Below, one piece after another: positions 37,041 to 46,603 of a stretch of DNA of 64,000 nt (the first letter of the stretch is position 1; every line of letters begins with the position of its first letter). The notes beneath the pieces were generated by a model that saw nothing but the letters and a program-made list of their open reading frames with translations, ran no database searches and was not told where the DNA came from. The stretch is from assembly GCA_945882095.1 (NCBI GenBank), contig CAMCWF010000004.1:102939-166938 (forward strand). The letters run 5' to 3'. The stretch is from Chryseobacterium gleum (lineage in GTDB: Bacteria > Bacteroidota > Bacteroidia > Flavobacteriales_D > Crocinitomicaceae). Position numbers and translations under genes: made by a program.

Positions 37041-38818
37041 GGAAGAAATTATACCTTGCATTTCTGTTGTTCTTTTCTTTTGGATTACAAGGGCAACAAT
37101 TTGTCCCTATTGTAACCAAAATGGGTAAGCAATTTCATGAATTGGAGCTTACTGAAACCATAAGTTTAGCAACCCTTTCCAGCCAAACGGGAATCAATTC
37201 CAATGTGATTCGCAAAGAAAATCCATCGCTTAAAGAAACCATGGTTTCAGGTACCAAGATTTATCTTCCAACCGAACGGGCGGATTTTGTGATTGTAGCT
37301 CGTCCGAAGGAAACCGTTTTTGGATTGGCTAAAACTTACTTTATCTCTGTGGATTCCCTTTATGCATGGAATGTAGGTCTTCAAACCGAAGGGTTAAAAA
37401 TCGGGCGTTCCGTGACCATTAAGCAAGGAATTAAACGCTTAGAAAACATCTCTTCTCCACCTCTTCAAGATGATGCGCAACTCGCTAAAGACAGCCTTGT
37501 CAGAACAATCCGGTTGTTTGATTTCAACGACACAATCATTTATTACCAAGTTAATCAAGGGGATAAGCTCTCCGAAATCGCGAAAAGATTTTTGGTTTCA
37601 ACACAGTCCTTAAAAGAACTCAACCAATTGAAAAGTTCAACCTTAACCCAAGGAATGAAGTTAAAGGTCCCTGTGTTCAAAGAACAAACAGCATCCGTAC
37701 CTCTTCGTGAAATCCCCCTAAATACGACCTCATTGGTAGTGACCAGTCCTGTCAAATCAAAAACGAGTTTTGTTCAAATGATGCCTAAGCCATTCGACAA
37801 TAGAGAGGTGAAGATCGGCGTATTCTTACCCTTTTCAAAGGATTCTTTGCGATTTCCCTTGAAAGGACTTCAGAAATCTGCTTTTGATTTTTACATGGGT
37901 GCCATGATCGGCGTGGATACATTGATGGAAAAAGGACTGCAGGGCGATGTTTATTTTTTCGATTATAAGTCCGATAAAGAATCCATCAAGCGGTTGATTT
38001 CTACAAACGCAATCAATGATTTCGATCTTTTCATAGCGCCTTGGCATGCTTCAGATGCTGAAAAACTAAATGTCTTCGCTAAAGAAAAAGGCATTCCAAT
38101 GGTATTGCCCGTGAATACGGGGAGTAAAAATTTGGGCAGCAATGAGCAATTGTATTTCATTCCTACCGAAATTGACGTTCAGATAGAGATGTTGGCGAAG
38201 AAAATGGCGGAAATTGGAAAAGGAAAGCAGGTGGTCTTTATTCAATCGGATGGTACAGAGGATAAACTGAGGGAAACGCAGTTTAAAAATTATTTCATTG
38301 CGTATGCGGGACCCAATGACCGAATGTTGGATGCAGATGCGTCCCATATTCTAATGTATTTAAAATCCTCCAAGCCCATTGTTTATGTCAGTGTATCCAT
38401 GGATAAAAACCAAGTGGTGAAAATCAATGCTCAATTGCAGGGTAAACCCAATCAAGTCCTGTTTGGATTGCGGGAGTGGAGCGATTGGAAAGAATTAAAT
38501 GCAACGCTGTCGAACCCATCGAATTTTTATTTTTTAAGCTCGACCTGTTTCAATTACCACGACAAAAAAACCATTCAATTGCATAAAAAATTCAGGGTGA
38601 AATACGAAGCTGATTTATCCAAAGCCGCAGTGTTGGGTTACGACGTAATGGTACAATTCCCTTCTTGGTATTTTAATTATTCCGCGCCTCAAAGTGGTTT
38701 GATGACCCAATTTGACTTCGGGAAAACGGTCGGGATTTCACATTCCAACTATGGACTTTTTCTGTGTAAGTTTCAAAATTTCGAATCTAAAATTACAAGC
38801 AATGTGGAGTGGGAATGA
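37031..38818 (+). CDS. Secreted LysM protein with periplasmic-binding-like domain
   Basis: A 595-residue protein with a signal peptide ending near residue 23, three LysM-type peptidoglycan-binding modules (about 35-75, 80-125 and 165-215), and a C-terminal region of about 330 residues from VKIGVFLPF that resembles the substrate-binding (receptor family) domain of amino-acid ABC transporters. No permease or ATPase is nearby, so a role bound to the cell wall, not transport, is likely. The protein's ending VEWE echoes that of GuaA, and hemF starts inside it. Ligand unknown. Confidence 0.8.
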   Translation: MGIRKKLYLAFLLFFSFGLQGQQFVPIVTKMGKQFHELELTETISLATLSSQTGINSNVIRKENPSLKETMVSGTKIYLPTERADFVIVARPKETVFGLAKTYFISVDSLYAWNVGLQTEGLKIGRSVTIKQGIKRLENISSPPLQDDAQLAKDSLVRTIRLFDFNDTIIYYQVNQGDKLSEIAKRFLVSTQSLKELNQLKSSTLTQGMKLKVPVFKEQTASVPLREIPLNTTSLVVTSPVKSKTSFVQMMPKPFDNREVKIGVFLPFSKDSLRFPLKGLQKSAFDFYMGAMIGVDTLMEKGLQGDVYFFDYKSDKESIKRLISTNAINDFDLFIAPWHASDAEKLNVFAKEKGIPMVLPVNTGSKNLGSNEQLYFIPTEIDVQIEMLAKKMAEIGKGKQVVFIQSDGTEDKLRETQFKNYFIAYAGPNDRMLDADASHILMYLKSSKPIVYVSVSMDKNQVVKINAQLQGKPNQVLFGLREWSDWKELNATLSNPSNFYFLSSTCFNYHDKKTIQLHKKFRVKYEADLSKAAVLGYDVMVQFPSWYFNYSAPQSGLMTQFDFGKTVGISHSNYGLFLCKFQNFESKITSNVEWE

Positions 38819-39701
38819 CATCGCCGATCGGTTTAAGCAGTTACAAGCATTCATCGTTGCACAATTGGAAAACATCGACGGAGTTTCATTTTCTTCGGAT
38901 GAATGGGAGCGGTCTCAAGGGGGAGGGGGCATAACAAAAACCATTGTAAATGGCAATGTCATTGAAAAGGGAGGCGTCGCATTTTCAAAAGTTGAAGGGG
39001 AGGTCACTCCATTAATGAAGTCGCAAATGGGAATGCAAGGCAATGTGTTCTTGGCGACAGGGGTATCTATTGTATTGCATTCAAAGCATCCTGTACATCC
39101 GATCATCCACATGAATGTCCGGTATTTTGAGACGGATAACAATGAAAGCTGGTTTGGTGGCGGAATCGATTTGACACCTATATATATAGAACCGCAAAAG
39201 GCAAAACTCTTTCACGAAGGGTTGTCGGAAATTTGTGGAAACTACCAACCTGATGCCTATGATAAATTCAAGGCTTGGGCAGATGATTACTTCTTTCTTT
39301 CGCATCGAAACGAAACCAGGGGCGTTGGAGGGATATTCTTCGACCATATTAAACCTGAACATGAGGCGCATAAAGAGGCACTCATGAATTTATGCTTGGC
39401 CTTGGGTGAAGCCTTTCCAAAATTGTACGCGCAGCAACTTTTAGAAAATCCAGAACTCCCAACAACGGATGAATTGGAGTGGCAATCCATGCGAAGATCA
39501 AGGTATGTAGAGTTTAATTTACTGTTTGACAAAGGAACAAAGTTTGGGATTGTTTCCAACGGAAGAACGGAGTCTATCTTTTTGAGCATGCCTCCAGTTG
39601 CCAAATGGGTTTATAATTTTCAACCAAAAATTAACTCAAGGGAACACCATACGCTTCAACTGCTTTCTAAAGGGATTGATTGGTTAAATTACAGTGCATA
39701 A
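38802..39701 (+). CDS. hemF: Oxygen-dependent coproporphyrinogen III oxidase
   Basis: Oxidatively decarboxylates coproporphyrinogen III to protoporphyrinogen IX in haem synthesis, so it indicates aerobic growth. It has the conserved blocks HMNVRYFE, WFGGGIDLTP, RGVGGIFFDH and YVEFNLLFDKGTKFG followed by NGRTESIFLSMPP. From ATG 38802 it is 299 residues, the normal length; the longer frame from 38712 would add 30 residues overlapping the LysM gene and is rejected. Start and upstream stop overlap by 17 bases. Confidence 0.96.
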   Translation: MWSGNDIADRFKQLQAFIVAQLENIDGVSFSSDEWERSQGGGGITKTIVNGNVIEKGGVAFSKVEGEVTPLMKSQMGMQGNVFLATGVSIVLHSKHPVHPIIHMNVRYFETDNNESWFGGGIDLTPIYIEPQKAKLFHEGLSEICGNYQPDAYDKFKAWADDYFFLSHRNETRGVGGIFFDHIKPEHEAHKEALMNLCLALGEAFPKLYAQQLLENPELPTTDELEWQSMRRSRYVEFNLLFDKGTKFGIVSNGRTESIFLSMPPVAKWVYNFQPKINSREHHTLQLLSKGIDWLNYSA

Positions 39702-39711
39702 AAAAAATGAC

Positions 39712-39719
39712 TATATTTG
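39712..39719 (+). promoter_or_regulatory. Promoter -7 element of the gliding/T9SS operon (TATATTTG)
   Basis: Exact TAnnTTTG match 33 bp upstream of the PKD-protein ATG at 39753, in a 51-bp gap that otherwise contains only an A-rich run. Confidence 0.6.
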
Positions 39720-39752
39720 CGTACGATTTAGAAACCCTATAGAAGTCCTTTT

Positions 39753-42700
39753 ATGTTTAAATACTCACTTTTTTTTGCCGGGGTATTCATTGCTTTAGTC
39801 ACATTTGGGCAAGCACCAAGCGCTAATTTCAATTCAAATCCGGTTGCTGTTGCAGGTACAGTTACAATCTGTAAAGGAAGTACCATCACTTTTGCCAACA
39901 ACTCTTCTCTAACTGTTGCAGGAACCACCTATTCTTGGAATTTTGGATTGGGAGCCACGCCAGCCACAGCTACAGGTGTTGGGCCACACACTGTAACATA
40001 CAATACAGTGACAGCTCCTACGACCACAGTTACCTTGACTGTAAATAATAACAACGCGACTGCTACGTCAACGTTTTCTAGAATCATTGATGTGAATGCT
40101 TTGCCAAATGCCGCGCTTACCTTGGCTAATACAGGTGGGGGGTATGGGACTGTTACACAAGGTGGTCAAACTGTTTTCAAAAAATGTGGATCCATCGATT
40201 CTGCAAATTTCACCTTCAATTCATTGTTCAATAATACGGTAACCCAAACTTTTAGCTGGGGAGATGGTACCATTTCTACCAATGCAGCTATGGTTGGTAC
40301 CCAAATTTCCAACGACTATCCTTTGGGACAATTTACATTGACGCATACCGTAACCCAGAATGGTTGTACAGATTCCGCGACCTACATCGTTTTTAATGGC
40401 AATGCGCCTTTGGTTACCGTTTCTGGACTTGGTTCAAACACCTGTCTTCCGTCTCCCTATTCCATAGATATTTTATCCAATGATGTTCCCATTACATACA
40501 CCGTTTCTTTTTCAGATGGAACACCAAACATGACCTTTACCACGGCCAACGACACAACCATAAACCATGTGTTCAATACGTCTTCATGTGGCGTTGATTA
40601 TGTTTTCGCTCCAGGACTTCCTCCAATTCAAAATGCATATTCTGCGACTGTTTTGGCGCAAAACATTTGTTCAAACAATGGTTTGCCGACGGTTATTACG
40701 GTAGGACCGATTACGATTTCAACAGGGACAACGGCAGCGTTTAGTTATTCTCCGCAATCACCCATTTGTGTGTTGGAACCTGTGACTTTTTCAAATGAAT
40801 CGGATGGTGGTGAAACCATCAATCAAAGTGGATGTGATTCAACCTATGGTTTTTATTGGTCTATTGCTCCAAATACGTATACAGTTAACAACGGCAACTT
40901 GGGCAGCAGCAATGGTTTTGTAGGTGCAACCTACGATTATACACAGTGGACAAATGGTTCTGACGACTTAGAAATTTTGTTTTCTCAACCAGGCACCTAC
41001 GACGTGTGGTGTTATGCAGGGAATTTTTGCGGAACGGATTCTATCTTACAACAAGTTACCATTAAACCTACGGCTTCATTGACCTATTCTTTGTATGACC
41101 AAACCATTTGTGGTGGAGATTCATCCTTATCTTTTCTTATGACAGCTAACCAACCAAATTATGTAATCAATTGGACCATTACTGATACCACAAACGTAAG
41201 CAACGTAACCGTTCTTTCAGGAAGCGGTACCGCGCCCTTGGTTTTTAATTCCTTGTTATTACTAAACAATACCGATCAAGTGGGTACCGTTGAAATCAGC
41301 GCGACCGTAGAGTGTTCAACGGATTCAGCTGATGTTCACACCATAACTGTAAATCCCGAAGCGGCCATCGACATTGACCCATTGTTTTATTTAATATGTG
41401 ATGGTGAAACAACCGACATTGACATTAGCAGTAATTTAAACACGGTCTCCTTTTCTTGGGTGGCTTCTGGTCCGGCAACCATTACAGGTTTTGTAAACGG
41501 AACTGGAAACAACATTGCACAAACCTTAACGAATTCCGGGAATACGATTGATACCGTACAATACACTGTTTCGGTAACCAATGCGCTTTGTCCTGGACCT
41601 GATGTCGTGGTATCTGTGGCAGTTCAACCTCAGTTAACGATTAATACAAACGTGGATGTTACCGTATGTCCGGGCATTCAAATCAATCCAAATGATTACA
41701 TTTCATCTCCGGTAGGAGGGGTTGTTTCATGGACCAATAACAATACAAGCATTGGGCTTGCAGCCTCCGGGAATGGAGACGTTCCGACGTGGTTGTCGGG
41801 TAACAATACGACAGGCGCTACCATTTCTGGTGTTGTTGATGTCAGTGTGCAACTCGGAAACTGTCCTGCGGTCATGGATCAATTTCAAGTAAACATTCTT
41901 TCAGCACCAGACTTTGATTATACTACCACACCTACGTCAGGGTTGGATTGTGTTACAGGACTTGGAGTCATCAATGGGGTGGTGACCCCGGCATCAGCTA
42001 CTGCAGCTTGGGTTGGACCTGGAATCGTTTCTGGAGCAAACACATTTTCGCCAACGATTAACCAATCAGGACAATATACAATCACTTTAACCGATGGAGG
42101 AAATGGTTGTGTTTCTAATTTCGTTGTTACCATTGATGCACCTACCTTAATTAACATCACCCAAGTAAACATAACCAATGTAAGCTGTTTTAACGGGTCA
42201 AATGGCTCTGTGTCAATAAATACAGACAACGGAAATGGAAACAACTTAACCTATGCATGGACTCCGGTACTTACAAATGCAGCTACCGTAAATGGACTTT
42301 CCACAGGAGCCTACAGTGTAACGGTGACGAATGAGGATGGATGTCAAGATGACACTTCAATGTTTGTAACTCAGCCGACGCAAATCGTCATCGTTGAAAT
42401 TGACTCGGTAGGTTCAGAATGTGGAGAATCCAATGGAAGTTTATCGGCATTGGCTTCAGGTGGTCAAGGTAATTTTACGTATGCCTGGTCATCCGGAAGC
42501 AACAGTGCCATAGCAAATAACATTGATGCAGGAACTTACACAGTAACCGCCACGGATGCCGCAGGATGTTCCGTAAGCGCAGCAATTGATTTGGGTTGTA
42601 GTCCGTTGATTCCTGTGGTTGTACCCCAGTTTTTATCGCCTAATGGGGATAACTTAAATGAAACGTGGATTTTACAGAATACCGCGCAATACCCAAGCAT

Positions 42701-42887
42701 CAAAGTGACTGTCTATAACAGATGGGGAAATGTGGTGTATGAAGCAGAACCATACAACAACAACTGGAATGGTCACTTGAAAGGTACGCATCCAAATCCA
42801 TTGCCACCGGCGACTTATTTTTACATTGTTGATACGAATAAAAAATCACAGGAACCATTTCAAGGGTACCTTGAAATCCAACCTTAG
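39753..42887 (+). CDS. Secreted PKD/SprB-repeat protein with gliding-type C-terminal domain
   Basis: A 1,044-residue surface protein exported by Sec then T9SS. It has a signal peptide to about residue 19 (LVTFGQ), several PKD-like immunoglobulin folds (for example near 30-110 and 150-215), two SprB-type repeats around 800-900 (NGSNGSVSI and GESNGSLSA), and a C-terminal CHU_C/gliding-associated domain beginning QFLSPNGDNLNE and ending with a WNG...PPATYFYI segment. SprB-like proteins act as mobile adhesins in gliding. It is followed six bases later by a PorP/SprF gene, the partner expected for this sorting-domain class. The sequence is unusually rich in T, N, V and G. Confidence 0.85.
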   Translation: MFKYSLFFAGVFIALVTFGQAPSANFNSNPVAVAGTVTICKGSTITFANNSSLTVAGTTYSWNFGLGATPATATGVGPHTVTYNTVTAPTTTVTLTVNNNNATATSTFSRIIDVNALPNAALTLANTGGGYGTVTQGGQTVFKKCGSIDSANFTFNSLFNNTVTQTFSWGDGTISTNAAMVGTQISNDYPLGQFTLTHTVTQNGCTDSATYIVFNGNAPLVTVSGLGSNTCLPSPYSIDILSNDVPITYTVSFSDGTPNMTFTTANDTTINHVFNTSSCGVDYVFAPGLPPIQNAYSATVLAQNICSNNGLPTVITVGPITISTGTTAAFSYSPQSPICVLEPVTFSNESDGGETINQSGCDSTYGFYWSIAPNTYTVNNGNLGSSNGFVGATYDYTQWTNGSDDLEILFSQPGTYDVWCYAGNFCGTDSILQQVTIKPTASLTYSLYDQTICGGDSSLSFLMTANQPNYVINWTITDTTNVSNVTVLSGSGTAPLVFNSLLLLNNTDQVGTVEISATVECSTDSADVHTITVNPEAAIDIDPLFYLICDGETTDIDISSNLNTVSFSWVASGPATITGFVNGTGNNIAQTLTNSGNTIDTVQYTVSVTNALCPGPDVVVSVAVQPQLTINTNVDVTVCPGIQINPNDYISSPVGGVVSWTNNNTSIGLAASGNGDVPTWLSGNNTTGATISGVVDVSVQLGNCPAVMDQFQVNILSAPDFDYTTTPTSGLDCVTGLGVINGVVTPASATAAWVGPGIVSGANTFSPTINQSGQYTITLTDGGNGCVSNFVVTIDAPTLINITQVNITNVSCFNGSNGSVSINTDNGNGNNLTYAWTPVLTNAATVNGLSTGAYSVTVTNEDGCQDDTSMFVTQPTQIVIVEIDSVGSECGESNGSLSALASGGQGNFTYAWSSGSNSAIANNIDAGTYTVTATDAAGCSVSAAIDLGCSPLIPVVVPQFLSPNGDNLNETWILQNTAQYPSIKVTVYNRWGNVVYEAEPYNNNWNGHLKGTHPNPLPPATYFYIVDTNKKSQEPFQGYLEIQP

Positions 42888-42893
42888 AAGAAA

Positions 42894-43802
42894 ATGAGGA
42901 GAACATTCATTACCGTTATTTTGAGCTTAATAGGCAGTAGCCTTTTTGCTCAGCAGGATGCCCAAACGTCCATGTACTTTTTTAATCCTTTGCAATACAA
43001 TCCTGGTTATGCAGGAAGCAGAGATGCGTTGAACATTACTGGCGTCAGTAGGGCGCAATGGATTGGATGGGATGGCGCTCCTAATTCCCAGTTCTTATCG
43101 ATTCACGCACCTGTGGTTCGTCAGAATCTTGGGGTAGGCGCAAACATCGCTTATGATAAAATTGGATCTCGTTCAGGGTTTAATGCCATGGTAAACGTAG
43201 CCTATCACATGCGATTGAATAAAGATGACATGCGCTTGTCTTTGGGTCTTTCAGGGGGAATTCAACAATATGGTTACAACTTCAGTGGCTTGGTAGTGAC
43301 GGATCCCAATGACCCAAGTTATACAAATAGCTTTACCCAAACCAAAGCAAATTTTGGATTTGGAGCTTACCTGTATGCTAAAAAATTCTACGCTGGTCTG
43401 TCCGTTCCTAGGTTGATCAAAAGAAGCATCGATAACAATACAGGGAATTCTTACTTGCAAAGACATCTTTACTTAACGGGCGGGTATGTTTTTGAATTGA
43501 ATTCAGTGTTGGATTTGAAACCTTCAGTTTTAATTAAATATACAGGAAGCGGACCTTTAATTGCAGATTTAAACATGTCTGCGCATTTGTTTAAAAAGAT
43601 TTGGGTAGGCGCCCTTTACCGTACAACGGATTGTGCTGGGGTAAATGCTTCTTACCAATTGACCAATTATTGTATGGTAGGTTATGCTTTCGATTTCCCA
43701 CTTAATGGTAAAATGTTAAACCAATGGGGGACACATGAATTTGTGCTCTCATTTGACATCCGAGGTAAAAACAATGCGATTCAAAGTCCTAGATATTTTT
43801 AA
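42894..43802 (+). CDS. PorP/SprF-family T9SS outer membrane protein
   Basis: Outer-membrane barrel of the PorP/SprF family, 302 residues with a signal peptide ending SSLFAQQ. The family hallmark is intact: MYFFNPLQYNPGYAGSRD followed by RAQWIGWDGAP. SprF is needed for delivery of SprB-type cargo in Flavobacterium, and PorP forms the attachment site with PorE and PorK/N-type rings. Genome copies are often multiple and each is usually linked to one cargo gene; here the cargo is the PKD protein just upstream. Confidence 0.9.
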   Translation: MRRTFITVILSLIGSSLFAQQDAQTSMYFFNPLQYNPGYAGSRDALNITGVSRAQWIGWDGAPNSQFLSIHAPVVRQNLGVGANIAYDKIGSRSGFNAMVNVAYHMRLNKDDMRLSLGLSGGIQQYGYNFSGLVVTDPNDPSYTNSFTQTKANFGFGAYLYAKKFYAGLSVPRLIKRSIDNNTGNSYLQRHLYLTGGYVFELNSVLDLKPSVLIKYTGSGPLIADLNMSAHLFKKIWVGALYRTTDCAGVNASYQLTNYCMVGYAFDFPLNGKMLNQWGTHEFVLSFDIRGKNNAIQSPRYF

Positions 43803-43803
43803 G

Positions 43804-46065
43804 ATGAATGTAAAAAACATAGTTTGGGTTTTTACCCTATTTATTCTGAGTGTAAATGCGCAAGAGTATAAAATAAAATACGCTACGGATCTTTCTACAC
43901 AGTTTCGTTATACCGAGGCACTTCCAGTTTGGGAAGAACTTTCTACGAAAGCATTGAAAACAAAGCCTGTGAATTCTGAGATTTTAAGGCAAACCGTAAA
44001 CGCAGCGTTTCTTTCTGAAAATTACAAGAAAGCTTCCTATTGGTCAAAAATGCTAGTGACCAAAGGGCTTTCAACGCCGCAAGACTGGGAAAAATACATG
44101 AATGCTTTGTTGTACCTAAATCAATCATCGCGCCTTGCAGGGGTTCTCGATTCCGCTTTGATGCAACATCCTTCTGATGAAATTTTGCTAAACAAGAAAC
44201 AAAACCTTAAAGCGCTTCTTGAAAACGTAAAACAAACGGCACCTTATTCCATTCGCATCTATAAAAAGACGGGTGAAGGTGAGGACTTCGGGGCTTTTCC
44301 ATTAAAAGAAAAAGGAATTTTGTTTGTGACCAATGAATACAATCACAATGCAATAAACAAAACGTATCCAAGAACGGGACAGTTTTATACAGACATCGCT
44401 TATTTTGATTCTTCTAAAGTCAATCAAAAATACAAAGTGTATCAAAAACCATTTTGGACAAATTTTTTCCATAAGAATTTATGGAGAGAAGTGAAAAGAA
44501 CCAATGGTCATGACGGACCGGTTTCTTTCAATGAAGATTATTCTATGATGTTCCTTACTTCAAATTTTGAACAAAAAGACATCGAAGGAAAAATGAAATA
44601 CAGTCGCCTGCGTCAAAGGGTGTTTGTGGTTGAAAATGGAAACTACCGTGAAATTGATTTCCCTTTTAATTCAATTCAATATTCAACAGGTCACGCTACC
44701 ATGGATGCGCAAGGAAATGTGTATTTTTCTTCGAACCGTCCAGGCAGTAGCATTCATTCAATTTCAGTTGATCCTGTTAAATATGTTTCAGATACGGTCG
44801 TAAGTTCAGACATTTGGATGACTTCTTATAAAGATGGCGAATGGAGCGAGCCCGTAAGACTTGGAGATGATGTAAATACAACAGAAAACGAATTGTTTCC
44901 TTTTATTTCTAAAACCGGAATCCTTTATTTCAGTTCTTTCGGATGGAACAGCATCGGAGGGATGGATGTTTTTATGTCTGAATTGGATGGCCAAAAACCT
45001 ATCCACATAGGCACCCCTTTAAATTCTTCTGCAGATGACTTTGCTTATTATGTTGACGAAGAAACAGGAAAAGGATATTTCTCTACCAATCGTGTCAATT
45101 TTGTAGACCGCATTTATGCCTTTAACAAACCAGTTTACCAAGCAGACCTTGTGGTTGAATTGAAGAATTGTAAGGGAACGGCAATTAAATCCAAAGAAAT
45201 TGTAATCACAGATTTGAAGAGCGGAAAGGTTACTGAATTGACAACAGATAAAAATGGTAAAACCGAGCCTTTTGAATTAATGGAAAAACATGCCTACAAA
45301 ATTGTTTATGCAGGTGACAAAACAAACAGTGCTGATTCCGTAAATTTTACAGCCAATCAACAAGGAAGTCAAACAGCTCAGTTGAAAACTTTTTTCAAGC
45401 AACATGTTTCTAAGGTTTCAGTGAAAGATGCTAATGGTGTGAATCTTAGTGATGTAAGGTTGAACGTGTACAAGCACAATGGAACCCTTTCTAAAATGAA
45501 TACCGATGCTTCCGGTTCTTATGCTTGGAAAAATGAAGGGTCAGAAAAAGTTGATTCCATTGTTGCGAATTTTATAAACCACGATGACGCAAGGGTGGTG
45601 ATTCCGGAAAGTGTTTCGGGCAATTGTGTTGACACGGTAAATTATTCCATTGTACTTCGCGAAAAACAAGAAAGTGAATTTATTCGTTTGGATTTGGTCC
45701 TCTACAATTTTGACAAATATTTCTTAAGGCCTGAAGGGAAGTTAGAATTGGATAAGTTGGTGAAATACATGAAGGAACATCCCGACCTTAAGGTTGAACT
45801 TTCATCCCATACGGATTCCAGAGGATCAGATAAATACAACATGAAGTTGTCCAAGAACCGTGCAAAAAGTTGTGTGGATTACATCATCTCACAAGGCATA
45901 GCCAAGAAATTAATCACCGCACAAGGTTACGGAGAAACCAAGCTTAGAAACAACTGCTCCAATGGAGTGAAGTGTACAAAAGAAGAGCACCAGGACAACC
46001 GACGTACAGAGTTAAAACTAATCACGCCTGAAAACAATGAGCTGAATAACAATAAGTTAGAGTAA
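43804..46065 (+). CDS. OmpA-family protein with TPR-like and PD40 regions (PorE-like)
   Basis: A 753-residue envelope protein that binds peptidoglycan. From ATG 43804, two bases after the sprF stop, it has a signal peptide (LSVNAQ), a TPR-like helical region (about 25-150), PD40/WD40-like beta-propeller blades (YFSSNRPG, LYFSSFGW, GKGYFSTNR; about 160-420), two carboxypeptidase-regulatory-like modules (about 440-610) and a C-terminal OmpA domain with LSSHTDSRGSDKYN and LSKNRAKSCVDYI. That order is the PorE layout, which tethers the T9SS ring to the cell wall. The ATG 69 bases upstream, inside sprF, is not used. Confidence 0.87.
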   Translation: MNVKNIVWVFTLFILSVNAQEYKIKYATDLSTQFRYTEALPVWEELSTKALKTKPVNSEILRQTVNAAFLSENYKKASYWSKMLVTKGLSTPQDWEKYMNALLYLNQSSRLAGVLDSALMQHPSDEILLNKKQNLKALLENVKQTAPYSIRIYKKTGEGEDFGAFPLKEKGILFVTNEYNHNAINKTYPRTGQFYTDIAYFDSSKVNQKYKVYQKPFWTNFFHKNLWREVKRTNGHDGPVSFNEDYSMMFLTSNFEQKDIEGKMKYSRLRQRVFVVENGNYREIDFPFNSIQYSTGHATMDAQGNVYFSSNRPGSSIHSISVDPVKYVSDTVVSSDIWMTSYKDGEWSEPVRLGDDVNTTENELFPFISKTGILYFSSFGWNSIGGMDVFMSELDGQKPIHIGTPLNSSADDFAYYVDEETGKGYFSTNRVNFVDRIYAFNKPVYQADLVVELKNCKGTAIKSKEIVITDLKSGKVTELTTDKNGKTEPFELMEKHAYKIVYAGDKTNSADSVNFTANQQGSQTAQLKTFFKQHVSKVSVKDANGVNLSDVRLNVYKHNGTLSKMNTDASGSYAWKNEGSEKVDSIVANFINHDDARVVIPESVSGNCVDTVNYSIVLREKQESEFIRLDLVLYNFDKYFLRPEGKLELDKLVKYMKEHPDLKVELSSHTDSRGSDKYNMKLSKNRAKSCVDYIISQGIAKKLITAQGYGETKLRNNCSNGVKCTKEEHQDNRRTELKLITPENNELNNNKLE

Positions 46066-46084
46066 ATCACTTCATTAATCACTT

Positions 46085-46603
46085 TTGGAAAATCAACTTT
46101 TAAACGAACCTGCTTCCGCTAAGCCTCCTAAAGGTTTGATGGCTCTTTTGGTGTTGACATTTATCAATACAGGTGGAGCCATTGTAATGGGATTTGTTTC
46201 TCTGTTATTTTTTCAGCCTACAGCAGAAAGTTTACGTAAAAGTAAAATAGACATGGCGAAGTCCATCTCTGTTTTTAAAGAAATAGGTTTTGATGAAATG
46301 GCCGATTTACTTAATAGATTTCAAGTAATGGCTGAGATTTTAAACCATAACTTCCTGGCATCCACGTCTTTAAACATCTTGTTTTCAATGATAGGATGTG
46401 TGTCAGCGGTATTGATGTACAAGCGAAACATCTTGGGGTTTCATGCCTACATCATCTACAACCTTCTGGCAGCGAGCAGCATCTATTTCTTTGTTTCGCC
46501 TGCCTATATTCCATCGGTGATATTGATTACAAACCTGCTCATTTCTTTGGTGTTTGTATTGCTTTATTCGCGCCACTTAAAATGGCTTCGTAAAGAAGCT
46601 TAG
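46085..46603 (+). CDS. Small four-helix membrane protein, unknown
   Basis: A 172-residue protein with four predicted transmembrane segments (about residues 20-45, 92-112, 118-137 and 141-160) and no motif I recognise. The start is a TTG at 46085, 19 bases past the OmpA gene's stop; the only ATG upstream of the first helix, at 46139, would trim it to the helix edge, so TTG is preferred with some doubt. Its end overlaps the convergent oxidase gene by four bases. Position suggests the same transcript as the T9SS genes. Confidence 0.6.
   Translation: MENQLLNEPASAKPPKGLMALLVLTFINTGGAIVMGFVSLLFFQPTAESLRKSKIDMAKSISVFKEIGFDEMADLLNRFQVMAEILNHNFLASTSLNILFSMIGCVSAVLMYKRNILGFHAYIIYNLLAASSIYFFVSPAYIPSVILITNLLISLVFVLLYSRHLKWLRKEA

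Noticed and set aside
39753..42887. Possible tandem DNA repeats in the PKD protein gene
   Set aside because: The repeats are at protein-fold level only; no nucleotide-level tandem copies were seen.
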